The notes below the pieces were generated by a model that worked only from the letters and a program-made list of their open reading frames with translations, made no database searches and was not told where the DNA came from. A stretch of DNA of 18,170 nt from an uncultured Bacillota bacterium (GTDB lineage Bacteria > Bacillota > Clostridia > Tissierellales > Tissierellaceae), in the NCBI GenBank assembly GCA_937951995.1, contig CALGAG010000011.1, forward strand, positions 1-18,170. Direction: 5' to 3'. This document shows positions 6,981-14,230 of the stretch, in pieces. Both the position numbers and the translations under genes were made by a program. Every line of letters begins with the position of its first letter. Positions within the stretch are counted from its first letter, which is position 1.

Positions 6981-8225
6981 CTATTTTACACCTGCTTCCT
7001 CATTGAAGATATCCATCAGTTCCCTTATCAAGGCTCCCAGGTCAGGATGACTGTTGATGTAGTCCCAACCAATCCACATGAAGCCCTGGTCTTCTGTAAG
7101 TCCGTTTTCCACCTCGGGGTGGGTGGAAGGGAACTTTCCACTGGTAGCCAGCATCTGACCTACTTCCTTTGACATGAAGTAGTCCACAAGAGGTTTGACC
7201 TTGTCCCTCTTGTCCTCCTTTGAAAGAAGGAATATTGGACTTATGACTGCGCCCTCCTTTGGCCATACAGGCTTCAGGGGACTCTCTTCCCTAACCATTT
7301 TGGCAAAGAGATAGGGCATTACAGTAACTGTAGGTATTCCTGATGAAGTATTCCTAATATTGGACTTCACCATCTCCGCCGGAGTCATGCTTCTCATGTG
7401 TGCCCTTCCAAGCCTTCTTATCCCGTCCTCTCCAAACTCCTTGTGAATGCTCAAGAGTAGTGCATTGAAAAGGTCGAAGTCATTTAGGGGCAGTGAAATT
7501 GAGTTTTCGAACTCACCACTAAGAAGGTCCTCCCATGACAGGGGCATCTCCCTTCCATCCAGCTCCTCGGTATTTACCAGGAACACTGCTGGTACAACGG
7601 CAAGTGTGGTGTATTGTCCCATGGGATCCTTCAGTGAAATCCTATCATTGTCAAAATCTGTATTGAGACTTTCAAAGCCTGACATGTCCTGGAATACTCC
7701 CTGTGACTTGAATTTCCCCATAAGCTTTTCATCGAAGAAAAGATCAAAACCTGCTGACATGAAAAGGTCTGCTATGTCATGGGAAGAAGCCTTCTCCATC
7801 TCATCTCGAATCCAATCCACTCCAATGTTTGCAGCCTTAAGCTCATAGTCTATCCTGTAGTCAAGGTCCTTTTCATGGTCTTCCAGCCACTTGCTGAAGC
7901 TTTCCATCAAGGGTATTCTTACGGGGCATGGAAGCACTCCAAGGATGCTGACTTCACCATCACCATTTTCCCTGGCCTGGTTTAGGGTCGCATCAACTGA
8001 TCCCCTGGTCTGTTCAATCACATCCACCAGTTTCTGCTCAAAAAGCTGAAGGTTGACCTTCTTGGTCTTGCAGGCGGTCTCAAGGTTGATTGTCTTTCCC
8101 ATGACCTTCCGCATTGCTTCGTTCTTAAGGTGTTCAAATCCATTTGCAGCAAACACATCAAGGGTCTCTGGGTACCTTTCGGTTATATCGTATACCTTCT
8201 CCTTTGGGTCAAAGTATTTATTCAT
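6981..8225 (-). CDS. Cytoplasmic solute-binding-like protein with N-terminal DUF1858-like domain
   Basis: The 414-residue product is the first gene of the operon. Residues ~10-70 (VYDITERYPETLDVFAANGF followed by MRKVMGKTINLE) match the DUF1858 type of helical domain. From ~92 on (VSILGVLPCPVRIPLMESF) it looks like an ABC-transporter solute-binding protein of the iron/thiamine/polyamine (SBP_bac) class, including the C-terminal PVWPKEGAVISPIFLLSKE and VDYFMSKEVGQMLA blocks. Oddly it has no signal peptide, lipobox or membrane segment, and a cytoplasmic domain precedes the binding fold, so it should stay in the cytoplasm. C52 and C100 (LPCP) are possible ligands. I chose the ATG at 8225 because GGAGG (8235-8239) lies 9 bases upstream; an upstream ATG at 8276 would add 17 residues overlapping the Shine-Dalgarno. 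Expression is probably driven by the palindrome-linked promoter. Confidence 0.86.
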   Translation of the reverse strand: MNKYFDPKEKVYDITERYPETLDVFAANGFEHLKNEAMRKVMGKTINLETACKTKKVNLQLFEQKLVDVIEQTRGSVDATLNQARENGDGEVSILGVLPCPVRIPLMESFSKWLEDHEKDLDYRIDYELKAANIGVDWIRDEMEKASSHDIADLFMSAGFDLFFDEKLMGKFKSQGVFQDMSGFESLNTDFDNDRISLKDPMGQYTTLAVVPAVFLVNTEELDGREMPLSWEDLLSGEFENSISLPLNDFDLFNALLLSIHKEFGEDGIRRLGRAHMRSMTPAEMVKSNIRNTSSGIPTVTVMPYLFAKMVREESPLKPVWPKEGAVISPIFLLSKEDKRDKVKPLVDYFMSKEVGQMLATSGKFPSTHPEVENGLTEDQGFMWIGWDYINSHPDLGALIRELMDIFNEEAGVK

Positions 8226-8256
8226 ATATGTTAACCTCCTTAGTATCTGAATACAT

Positions 8257-8262
8257 TCTATA
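8257..8262 (-). promoter_or_regulatory. Probable -10 box of the DUF1858/GTPase/ABC operon
   Basis: On the minus strand this reads TATAGA, continued by AT. There is no usable -35 hexamer 17 bases upstream (ACTGAA). Its first base is 28.5 bases from the centre of the palindrome at 8284-8297, against 29.5 in the hcp promoter. The predicted start is near 8250, giving a leader of about 25 bases. Confidence 0.55.
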
Positions 8263-8283
8263 CTAATATATACCATACTTTCA

Positions 8284-8297
8284 GTAACAAATGTTAC
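8284..8297. promoter_or_regulatory. Palindromic operator GTAACA-N2-TGTTAC upstream of the DUF1858/GTPase/ABC operon
   Basis: This perfect 6-2-6 palindrome, GTAACAAATGTTAC, has the same arms as the one before hcp (439-452). It is about -40.5 relative to the predicted minus-strand start, the class II CRP/FNR activator position. For the divergent DUF1538 gene it would be near -90, so it chiefly serves the minus-strand operon. Confidence 0.72.
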
Positions 8298-8368
8298 GTT
8301 TTTGATTTTACTGGGTCTAAGTATGTCTCCCCAGAAACTAATTGATGTTATTCTATAAACAATTTGGG

Positions 8369-8374
8369 TATACT
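8369..8374 (+). promoter_or_regulatory. Possible -10 box of the DUF1538 gene
   Basis: TATACT is preceded by GGG. No convincing -35 lies 16-18 bases upstream. It would give a leader of about 40 bases before the ATG at 8423. Confidence 0.4.
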
Positions 8375-8422
8375 CTTGTTTGAATGACTTTTTTTTACTA
8401 TAACTACACTGGATGTGAACCT

Positions 8423-9913
8423 ATGAACCTCTTGTTTGACAAATTCAAGGAAGTTTCCTTATCAGTACTTCCCATAACCATAATTGTGTTAATGCTAAAC
8501 TTCACACTTACTCCACTGGATGGAACGATGCTTCTGACCTTTATAATTGGGGCATTCCTTATAGTGGTGGGACTTACACTGTTCTTGATTGGGATTGATA
8601 TTGGCATTGCACCCCTTGGCAAACTTCTGGGTGCAACCATCTCCACAACTGGAAAAGTTTCAATTGTTGCTGTATCAGGTCTTGTCTTGGGATTTCTTAT
8701 ATCCATAGCCGAGCCGGGTCTGATGGTTCTTGCAAACCAGGTGGATGCAGTTACAGATGGCGGCATTAGAGGAACTACCCTCCTGGTTGTTGTATCCCTT
8801 GGTCTCGCTGTTATGGTGGCTGTTGGAATGCTAAGGATTGTTTACAACATTCCCCTATATAAGGTATTGACAGTCCTTTATGGGGTGACATTTATTCTTG
8901 CAATCTTTACACCGTCCCAGCTTTTGACAATAGCATTTGACACATCTGGGGCAACAACTGGAATTCTGGCAGTTCCCTTTATTCTGGCTCTTTCAGTTGG
9001 GGTTTCCGCACTGAAAAAGGACAGCAAAGCTGGAGAGAAGGACAGCTTTGGATTGGTATCAATAGCATCTGTGGGAGCAATAATGTCAGTGATGGTTCTA
9101 AGCATTTTTTCAGATACCGGTGAGCTCAGCTCCACATTGCAATTTGAATTACCTGTGACTGAGTCATTGATTGGACCATTTTTTTCCCACCTGTCGGGAA
9201 TTGCAGGTGAGAGCATAATGTCCCTGGCTCCTTTACTTATCATTTTCCTGCTCCTACAAAAGGTAAGCTTTAAACTGGAGAAGAAAGCCTTCAGCAGGCT
9301 TCTCAAGGGATTCATCTATTCATTCCTTGGTTTGGTCCTCTTTATGGTGGGCGTAAACGGAGGATTCATGAATGTTGGAACCATCATTGGCTATTCACTT
9401 GCATCTCGGGACAGCTATTATTTTCTCATCCTTATGGGATTCATTTTGGGAGTTGTAACAATGCTTGCAGAACCTGCCGTCTATGTCCTTACACATCAGG
9501 TTGAGGATGTAACAAGTGGTTATGTAAAAAGAAGAGCCGTACTTACAGCCCTTGCTCTTGGTGGAGGTCTTGCAATCGGCCTGTCAATGATAAGGATTAT
9601 TTTGCCCGGCATTCAGCTTTGGCACTATCTGATCCCAGGCTATGCTCTTTCCATTGGCCTAAGCTATGTTGTACCCAAACTGTTTGTGGGTATTGCCTTC
9701 GATGCGGGAGGGGTTGCAACCGGTCCCATGACCGCAACATTTATTCTCGCATTTACCCAAGGGGCAGCAGAGGCCATACCCTGGGCAGATGTACTCTTGG
9801 ATGGCTTCGGCATGATAGCCATGGTTGCACTCATGCCAATACTAACCTTGCAGATACTGGGCTTGTTCTTTAGTATAAATTCCAGAAAGGAGGGGGTTGA
9901 CAGTGATGGATAA
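8423..9913 (+). CDS. DUF1538-family integral membrane transporter, internally duplicated
   Basis: The 496-residue product is a polytopic membrane protein made of two homologous halves. The markers repeat: AEPGLMVLANQVDAVT (96-111) with AEPAVYVLTHQVEDVT (349-364), and FDTSGATTGILAVPFILA (172-189) with FDAGGVATGPMTATFILA (426-443). These are the hallmarks of DUF1538. Two-subunit DUF1538 proteins from Halomonas (UmpA/UmpB) were reported to act as Na+(Li+,K+)/H+ antiporters, so cation/proton exchange is a reasonable but unproven guess; here both halves are in one chain. I chose the ATG at 8423 because GGATGTG stands 7 bases before it; an ATG at 8384 in the same frame has no ribosome-binding site and would add 13 polar and aromatic residues. 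The next gene, a tandem PII-like protein, overlaps its 3' end, suggesting gating by PII. Confidence 0.87.
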   Translation: MNLLFDKFKEVSLSVLPITIIVLMLNFTLTPLDGTMLLTFIIGAFLIVVGLTLFLIGIDIGIAPLGKLLGATISTTGKVSIVAVSGLVLGFLISIAEPGLMVLANQVDAVTDGGIRGTTLLVVVSLGLAVMVAVGMLRIVYNIPLYKVLTVLYGVTFILAIFTPSQLLTIAFDTSGATTGILAVPFILALSVGVSALKKDSKAGEKDSFGLVSIASVGAIMSVMVLSIFSDTGELSSTLQFELPVTESLIGPFFSHLSGIAGESIMSLAPLLIIFLLLQKVSFKLEKKAFSRLLKGFIYSFLGLVLFMVGVNGGFMNVGTIIGYSLASRDSYYFLILMGFILGVVTMLAEPAVYVLTHQVEDVTSGYVKRRAVLTALALGGGLAIGLSMIRIILPGIQLWHYLIPGYALSIGLSYVVPKLFVGIAFDAGGVATGPMTATFILAFTQGAAEAIPWADVLLDGFGMIAMVALMPILTLQILGLFFSINSRKEGVDSDG

Positions 9914-10568
9914 TAAAAATTGCTTTGATGAAATAAATCTTATAACGGTCATCGTCAATATAGGAATGGCCAGCAAGATTTTGAAGCATGCAAAAAAACA
10001 CGGAGTCAAGGGCGGGACCATCCTTTTGGGAACTGGGACAATCAGAAACCAATTGTTGGAATTCCTTGGAATAAATGAGGCTAGAAAGGAAATAGTCCTT
10101 ATGGCAGCAGATTCCAACACATGCGAAATTGCCCTTGAGGAACTGGACAAAAAGTTCAATTTTAAAAAACCAAATCACGGAATTGCCTTTAGCACTTCCA
10201 TCAAGGGGATTTTTGGTACCAAGGCGATGAAATGCACTGAAATTGAGGAAAGAGGTGAAAAGGTGGCAGAGTACAATCTTATACTATCGATTGTGGACAA
10301 GGGAAAAGGAGAAATGGTTGTTGATGCGGCAAACAAGGCTGGGTCCAGAGGAGCCACCATAATCAACGGAAGGGGTTCAGGGATCCATGAGACCAGCAAG
10401 GTTTTCGGAATGGAGATTGAGCCCGAGAAGGAAATCGTACTGATTATATCCCAAAGTGAATTTACTGAGGGAATTGTATCCTCCATCAGCAAGGATATGA
10501 AGATAGATGAGCCAGGAAACGGCATAATTTTCGTACAGGATATTGATTCAACATACGGTCTATACTAG
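9906..10568 (+). CDS. Tandem PII-like signalling protein
   Basis: The 220-residue product consists of two PII (GlnB/GlnK-like) ferredoxin-fold domains in one chain. Both repeat the same landmarks: a strand followed by ATIL/ATII-x-G-x-G (GGTILLGTGT in the first, GATIINGRGSG in the second) with a T-loop stretch after it, then EIVLM/EIVLI, and a C-terminal strand NHGIAFSTSIKGIFG or GNGIIFVQDIDSTYG. PII proteins bind ATP/ADP and 2-oxoglutarate or other small ligands and gate membrane transporters, and the overlap with the DUF1538 gene suggests that transporter as the target. AAGGAGGGG (9887-9895) serves the start. The ATG at 9906 is my choice; GTG at 9903 and TTG at 9897 are in frame and better spaced for GTG. 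The gene lies within the end of the DUF1538 reading frame by eight bases and ends at a terminator. Confidence 0.85.
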   Translation: MDNKNCFDEINLITVIVNIGMASKILKHAKKHGVKGGTILLGTGTIRNQLLEFLGINEARKEIVLMAADSNTCEIALEELDKKFNFKKPNHGIAFSTSIKGIFGTKAMKCTEIEERGEKVAEYNLILSIVDKGKGEMVVDAANKAGSRGATIINGRGSGIHETSKVFGMEIEPEKEIVLIISQSEFTEGIVSSISKDMKIDEPGNGIIFVQDIDSTYGLY

Positions 10569-10595
10569 AAAAGAACCCCAGGAGGGTTCTTTTCT
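10567..10595. terminator. Bidirectional intrinsic terminator between convergent operons
   Basis: The arms 10567-10578 and 10584-10595 pair perfectly over 12 bases around a 5-base loop. The outer part is A-rich on the left and T-rich on the right, so the U-tract is built into the stem in both directions. It overlaps the stop codons of both the PII-like gene (10566-10568) and the ChrA gene (10594-10596), serving both transcripts. Confidence 0.85.
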
Positions 10596-11709
10596 ATATT
10601 ATCGATTGCACTATCCAGTTTATTGCACCTCCCGCTATTATAAGCCAGGCGGTGTTTATCTTGTACTTCATGATCCCTACCATGCTTCCAATGAAAATCA
10701 TGGCCGTTGTTATGCTGATAATGGATGACATCCCAAGCTTGACACTGACCACTGCCATAAGCACAAGTGATGCAATGTTTACCCCATCAAGGGCACCTGA
10801 TAGCCATTTGTTTTCCCTTAGTTTGTAGATAAGTGGCTTAAGGAATATAACCAGTGTAAAGGCCGGTAGGAATATTCCAATCGTAGCAAGAATTGCTCCT
10901 GGTAAACCTCCAAGTACATAGCCCAAAAATGTTGCCGTTGTAAATACAGGTCCTGGTGTAAACTGGCCTACAGCAACGGAATCCAGAATCTGCTGCTCTG
11001 TAAGGACCCCAAGGGTCTCAACAAACTCAGCCTCCAAAAATGCCAGAAGCACATAGCCGCTGCCATAGAGCACTGCCCCTATCTTCAGGAAGGTCCAGAA
11101 AATCACCGGAAGTGCCAGGGAGTAGGTCTTCCCCCCTATCCTGTCCTTGTTCCTCCATAGCATCATTAATGCTCCTGCTGCGAATAAAAGGGGGATTTCC
11201 CCTACCCCCAGCAGGTAGACTGCAGCTATGGAAATACCAAATAACAGGGCCTCTTTGCTCCTTATTACATTTCTAAACAGCCTGTAGAGCGCATTTATGA
11301 TTACCGCCATTATAACTGCCTTGACCCCGTCCAGGACTGTGGTCAGTTCAGGAAGAGACCCGTAGGTCAAATACATTACCCCAAACATGAGCACCAACAG
11401 CATGGCAGGGATAATAAAGGATCCACCTGCAACAAAGAGTCCAGGAATTCCTCCCCTCTCATAACCTACCAACATAACCATCTCTGTGGAGTTTGGACCT
11501 GGAATGATGTTGGTAGCCCCCATAAAGTCCATAAACCTATCCCGACTCAACCATTTTCTTTTTTCGATTACCTCTGTCTCAAGCATTGCTATATGGGCAG
11601 CGGGCCCTCCAAAGGCAAGGAAACCCAACTTTGTGAAAACTTTCCAGATTTCCTTTTGCCGCCCCAATTTTTCATTTCTTGTCAGGCCCACATATTCTCT
11701 GTTGTCCAT
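10594..11709 (-). CDS. chrA: ChrA-type chromate/oxyanion transporter
   Basis: This 371-residue membrane protein of the CHR family contains two homologous CHR halves. The first half shows FTKLGFLAFGGPAAHIAML (FGGP motif) and IIPGPNSTEM; the second shows FLKIGAVLYGSGYVLLAFLE and VGQFTPGPVFTTATFLGY (TPGP motif). Long-chain ChrA proteins exchange chromate out of the cell, and chromate is a structural mimic of sulfate. Here it is the last gene of a sulfur-compound operon rather than beside chromate-resistance genes, so its natural substrate may be a sulfur oxyanion or another anion; that is inference. GAGGTG precedes the ATG by 6 bases, and the gap from the flavoenzyme gene is 39 bases. The gene ends in the bidirectional terminator. 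The family is secure. Confidence 0.9.
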   Translation of the reverse strand: MDNREYVGLTRNEKLGRQKEIWKVFTKLGFLAFGGPAAHIAMLETEVIEKRKWLSRDRFMDFMGATNIIPGPNSTEMVMLVGYERGGIPGLFVAGGSFIIPAMLLVLMFGVMYLTYGSLPELTTVLDGVKAVIMAVIINALYRLFRNVIRSKEALLFGISIAAVYLLGVGEIPLLFAAGALMMLWRNKDRIGGKTYSLALPVIFWTFLKIGAVLYGSGYVLLAFLEAEFVETLGVLTEQQILDSVAVGQFTPGPVFTTATFLGYVLGGLPGAILATIGIFLPAFTLVIFLKPLIYKLRENKWLSGALDGVNIASLVLMAVVSVKLGMSSIISITTAMIFIGSMVGIMKYKINTAWLIIAGGAINWIVQSII

Positions 11710-11748
11710 ATATTCACCTCTGTCTATATATTCCCAAAAATCTTTTTT

Positions 11749-13092
11749 CTATTCAGCCACATTGGCTGCAACCTGAAGTGGGTCCCAGGCACCTGAATAG
11801 GGTGGGGTATATGCAAAATCGCTGTAGGCGAGCTCCCTTAGGGTCAAGCCTTCTTGAATTGCAATTGACAGTGCATTTATTCTGTGTTGGGCACCCTTTT
11901 CTCCTGCAAGCTGTGCACCGAGAAGGACCTTGGACCCCTTCTCAATAATATATTTTACATATAAGGGTTTGCTTCCAGGATAGTAACCAGCATTGCTGTA
12001 TCCCTTTATGAACTGGGTCTCATATTCAAGACCACTATCCTTGGCCTGCTTTTCATTTACTCCAGTTGCACTTATGGTGAGGTCCAGTATTTTCACCACC
12101 GATGCACCTATTCCTCCCGGAAACCTGCTGTCCTTACCTGCAAGTATCTCCCCAAGGAGTCTACCCTGTCTGTTTGCATAGGTTGCAAGGGGAATGTGGA
12201 CGTTTTTCTTGAGGATCCTGTGGTAGATTGTAGCGCAGTCCCCTGCTGCATAGATATCCCCAATATTTGTCTCCATCCTGTCATTGATTATAATGGCCCC
12301 ATTCTTTAAGGTCTCTATTCCAGACCCTTCCAGGAATCCGGTGGCAGGTGCAACCCCAATTGCAACCACAACAAGGTCTGCAGGGTGGTCACCCTTGTCG
12401 GTGACCACCGACTTGACCATGCCGTCCTGGCCCTGAGTTATCTTCTCAACCTCCTCGTTAAAGTTCAGCTCAATCCCCTTATCCTTAAGCTCCTCTATGA
12501 GCAAGTCCCTTATTTCCTGGTCAACGGGCTTCATAATGTTGGCCGACCGATTGATAACGGAAATCTTCTTTCCAAGATTATGGAAGGATTCAACCAGTTC
12601 AAGGCCGATGTAGCCTGCTCCGATTAGAACAACCCTCTTAACCCTGTCAGAAAGAGCCGCCTCCTTTATCTTTTGTCCATCCTCAATGGTCCTTAAGGTG
12701 AATACATTCCCCACACTCTCATCCACAAAGGGAGGCTTAACAGGCTCAGCCCCAGTTGCAATCACAAGCTTGTGGTAGCTTTTCTCAAATTCGCTGCCTG
12801 TTTCAAGGTCAGTTACCACAAGCTTTTTATCTTCTGGCAGGACCCTTGCTACCCGGTGCATGATTTTCACATCTATATTGGTATCCTCAAAATCCACCGG
12901 CTCCTTTATCACCAACCTATTGTGGTCTTGGATCACATCCCCTACATAGTAGGGCAGACCGCAGGCACCGTAGGATATGTGCCTTCCTTTTTCATAAACT
13001 GTTATTCTTGCTTCTGAATCCTCTCTGGATAGCTTGGCCGCACAGGACATTCCTGCTGCAACTCCCCCTATGATAACAAACTCCTGCTTCAT
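11749..13092 (-). CDS. CoA-disulfide/persulfide reductase-like FAD-NAD(P)H oxidoreductase
   Basis: The 447-residue flavoenzyme belongs to the pyridine nucleotide-disulfide family. The FAD-binding motif is IIGGVAAGMS (7-16), and the single redox cysteine is C44 in ISYGACGLPYYVGD, the arrangement of CoA-disulfide reductase, NADH-dependent persulfide reductase and NADH oxidase. The NAD(P)H-binding site is VLIGAGYIGLEL, the second FAD motif DIYAAGDCAT, and the dimerisation end YTPPYSGAWDPLQVAAN. It has no C-terminal rhodanese domain. In an operon with a persulfide dioxygenase and sulfur transporters, reduction of CoA-persulfide, polysulfide or CoA-disulfide is the best guess; an NADH oxidase role cannot be excluded. 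I chose the ATG at 13092, preceded by GGGGAGG with 5-6 bases spacing; a TTG at 13110 is part of that leader. It follows an intercistronic hairpin. Confidence 0.9.
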   Translation of the reverse strand: MKQEFVIIGGVAAGMSCAAKLSREDSEARITVYEKGRHISYGACGLPYYVGDVIQDHNRLVIKEPVDFEDTNIDVKIMHRVARVLPEDKKLVVTDLETGSEFEKSYHKLVIATGAEPVKPPFVDESVGNVFTLRTIEDGQKIKEAALSDRVKRVVLIGAGYIGLELVESFHNLGKKISVINRSANIMKPVDQEIRDLLIEELKDKGIELNFNEEVEKITQGQDGMVKSVVTDKGDHPADLVVVAIGVAPATGFLEGSGIETLKNGAIIINDRMETNIGDIYAAGDCATIYHRILKKNVHIPLATYANRQGRLLGEILAGKDSRFPGGIGASVVKILDLTISATGVNEKQAKDSGLEYETQFIKGYSNAGYYPGSKPLYVKYIIEKGSKVLLGAQLAGEKGAQHRINALSIAIQEGLTLRELAYSDFAYTPPYSGAWDPLQVAANVAE

Positions 13093-13114
13093 CTGATCCT
13101 CCCCTTCCAAATAG

Positions 13115-13138
13115 AGGAGGCGAAAACATTCGCCTCCT
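13115..13138 (-). other. Intercistronic hairpin in the sulfur operon
   Basis: The arms 13115-13124 and 13129-13138 form a perfect GC-rich 10-bp stem with a 4-base loop, starting in the stop codon (13137-13139) of the YeeE-like gene. No T-run follows on the minus strand, so it is not a full terminator. It may protect the upstream message or cause partial termination before the flavoenzyme gene. Confidence 0.65.
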
Positions 13139-13682
13139 AAAGTCCTACACCTTCCATTATGAAAAGTACAATCACTATCAATGCCCCAAAGGGTATTGTC
13201 ACCTTGAAGGGACTTCCCTTTATGTGGTGGTAAAGACTGTACTCACTGTACTTGTCCTGTGTCAGCACTCCCTTTTCCTTGAGTTTCCCATATATCATGG
13301 CATAGATCATTGTCCCTAGGACAATCCCAATCAGCCCTCCAGTGACTGCATCCATGTATCCGTTTCCTATGGCACCGGCTATTGTGCCAGGACAATAGCC
13401 CAGAAGACCAAATCCAACCCCAAAGAGGAGTCCGCCTATTGTTGCGTTCTTGACTGATCCTGCCTTTGTCTTTACTGGAAGCATGTCCTTGGGATAAAAA
13501 TAGCTTATTCCCATCATGGATACAACTATTGCAGTAAGGATGATTTTTATTACGGTAAAATCAATGAGCCTAAGCTGTCCAACTATGACATCATACTTGG
13601 TGACCCCTCCCTTTTGTAGAAAGAAGCCAAAAAGGATTCCTATTACAAGACCCTGCATCAAGGTTCTATTATTCTTTGCCAT
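13137..13682 (-). CDS. YeeE/YedE-family half-size transporter subunit (second of a pair)
   Basis: The 181-residue membrane protein carries the YeeE/YedE (DUF395) signature LLGYCPGTIAGAIGNG with C97. The family includes the thiosulfate importer TsuA (YeeE), in which conserved cysteines pass thiosulfate through the membrane, and the split PmpA/PmpB pairs. This product has about four hydrophobic segments and contains half of the full-length TsuA motif set; the upstream gene contains the other half, so together they probably form one thiosulfate- or sulfur-importing unit. The ATG at 13682 follows AGAGGTGATT; a GTG at 13691 within that site is unlikely. It lies 11 bases after the upstream half. 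The C-terminal region after ~130 is charged before a final helix. The exact sulfur substrate is inferred. Confidence 0.86.
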   Translation of the reverse strand: MAKNNRTLMQGLVIGILFGFFLQKGGVTKYDVIVGQLRLIDFTVIKIILTAIVVSMMGISYFYPKDMLPVKTKAGSVKNATIGGLLFGVGFGLLGYCPGTIAGAIGNGYMDAVTGGLIGIVLGTMIYAMIYGKLKEKGVLTQDKYSEYSLYHHIKGSPFKVTIPFGALIVIVLFIMEGVGL

Positions 13683-13693
13683 TTTAATCACCT

Positions 13694-14206
13694 CTACATT
13701 CCATAGATCAGGAAGGCCACAGCTATACCGCCAATAAAGAATGCGATTGCAGCCACCCAGCTAATAACTGAAAGAAAGCTGGTTCCGCTTATTCCATGGC
13801 CACTTGTGCAGCCACCAGCCCATCTTGCTCCTACGCCAAGGAAGACCCCTCCCAGCAAGGCCGAGAAAAACCTAACCAAAAAGCTCCCAGAAACCTCGTT
13901 TGCCCACATGCTTGGAACTGCAATGAGATTGAAGTCTCCAGACAGGATTGAGGATACAAATGCTCCGATGATAATTCCAAATACCAGCATCATGCCCCAG
14001 TCCAGCTTAAGCTCATTCTTTTGATAATACTCGTTGTTCTGAGCCTTTTCCTTGTCAAAGGACCTGTAGATTATCCCTCCCAGCTTCATAAAGCTCGTGG
14101 ATGCGCCAAGGGGCTTCTTGGAAACCAGAAGGGAAACTACATTCAAAAGCCCGATCAATACCCCAACAAGATAGGGCGACCATCTTTCAAGCATTAAAAA
14201 ATCCAT
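13694..14206 (-). CDS. YeeE/YedE-family half-size transporter subunit (first of a pair)
   Basis: This 170-residue membrane protein has the other YeeE/YedE hallmark, RWAGGCTSGHGISG with C133, near its last helix. The N-terminal block WSPYLVGVLIGLLNVVSLLV is typical of the first helix of the family. An insert of about 30 charged residues (50-70) separates the first and second hydrophobic regions and is probably on the cytoplasmic side. A good AAAGGAGG site precedes the ATG. With the next gene it forms the split two-subunit version of the TsuA-type sulfur transporter, likely bringing in thiosulfate or a related sulfur donor. It lies 24 bases after the SLC13 permease gene, so the three transporters share one transcript. 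Confidence 0.87.
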   Translation of the reverse strand: MDFLMLERWSPYLVGVLIGLLNVVSLLVSKKPLGASTSFMKLGGIIYRSFDKEKAQNNEYYQKNELKLDWGMMLVFGIIIGAFVSSILSGDFNLIAVPSMWANEVSGSFLVRFFSALLGGVFLGVGARWAGGCTSGHGISGTSFLSVISWVAAIAFFIGGIAVAFLIYGM

Positions 14207-14230
14207 CTTTATCCTCCTTTGCTAATCGTC

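Noticed and set aside
5294..8225. Reading the operon as a conventional ABC importer
   Set aside because: There is no permease, no export signal on the binding-protein-like gene, and a GTPase and zinc-ribbon protein are included instead.
8226..8276. 17-residue N-terminal extension of the solute-binding-like gene
   Set aside because: It would place the good GGAGG site inside the coding region, and the predicted transcript start lies at about 8250.
8384..8422. Upstream ATG for the DUF1538 gene
   Set aside because: No ribosome-binding site before it and it adds a non-family N-terminus; the ATG at 8423 has GGATGTG and begins at the family's first helix.
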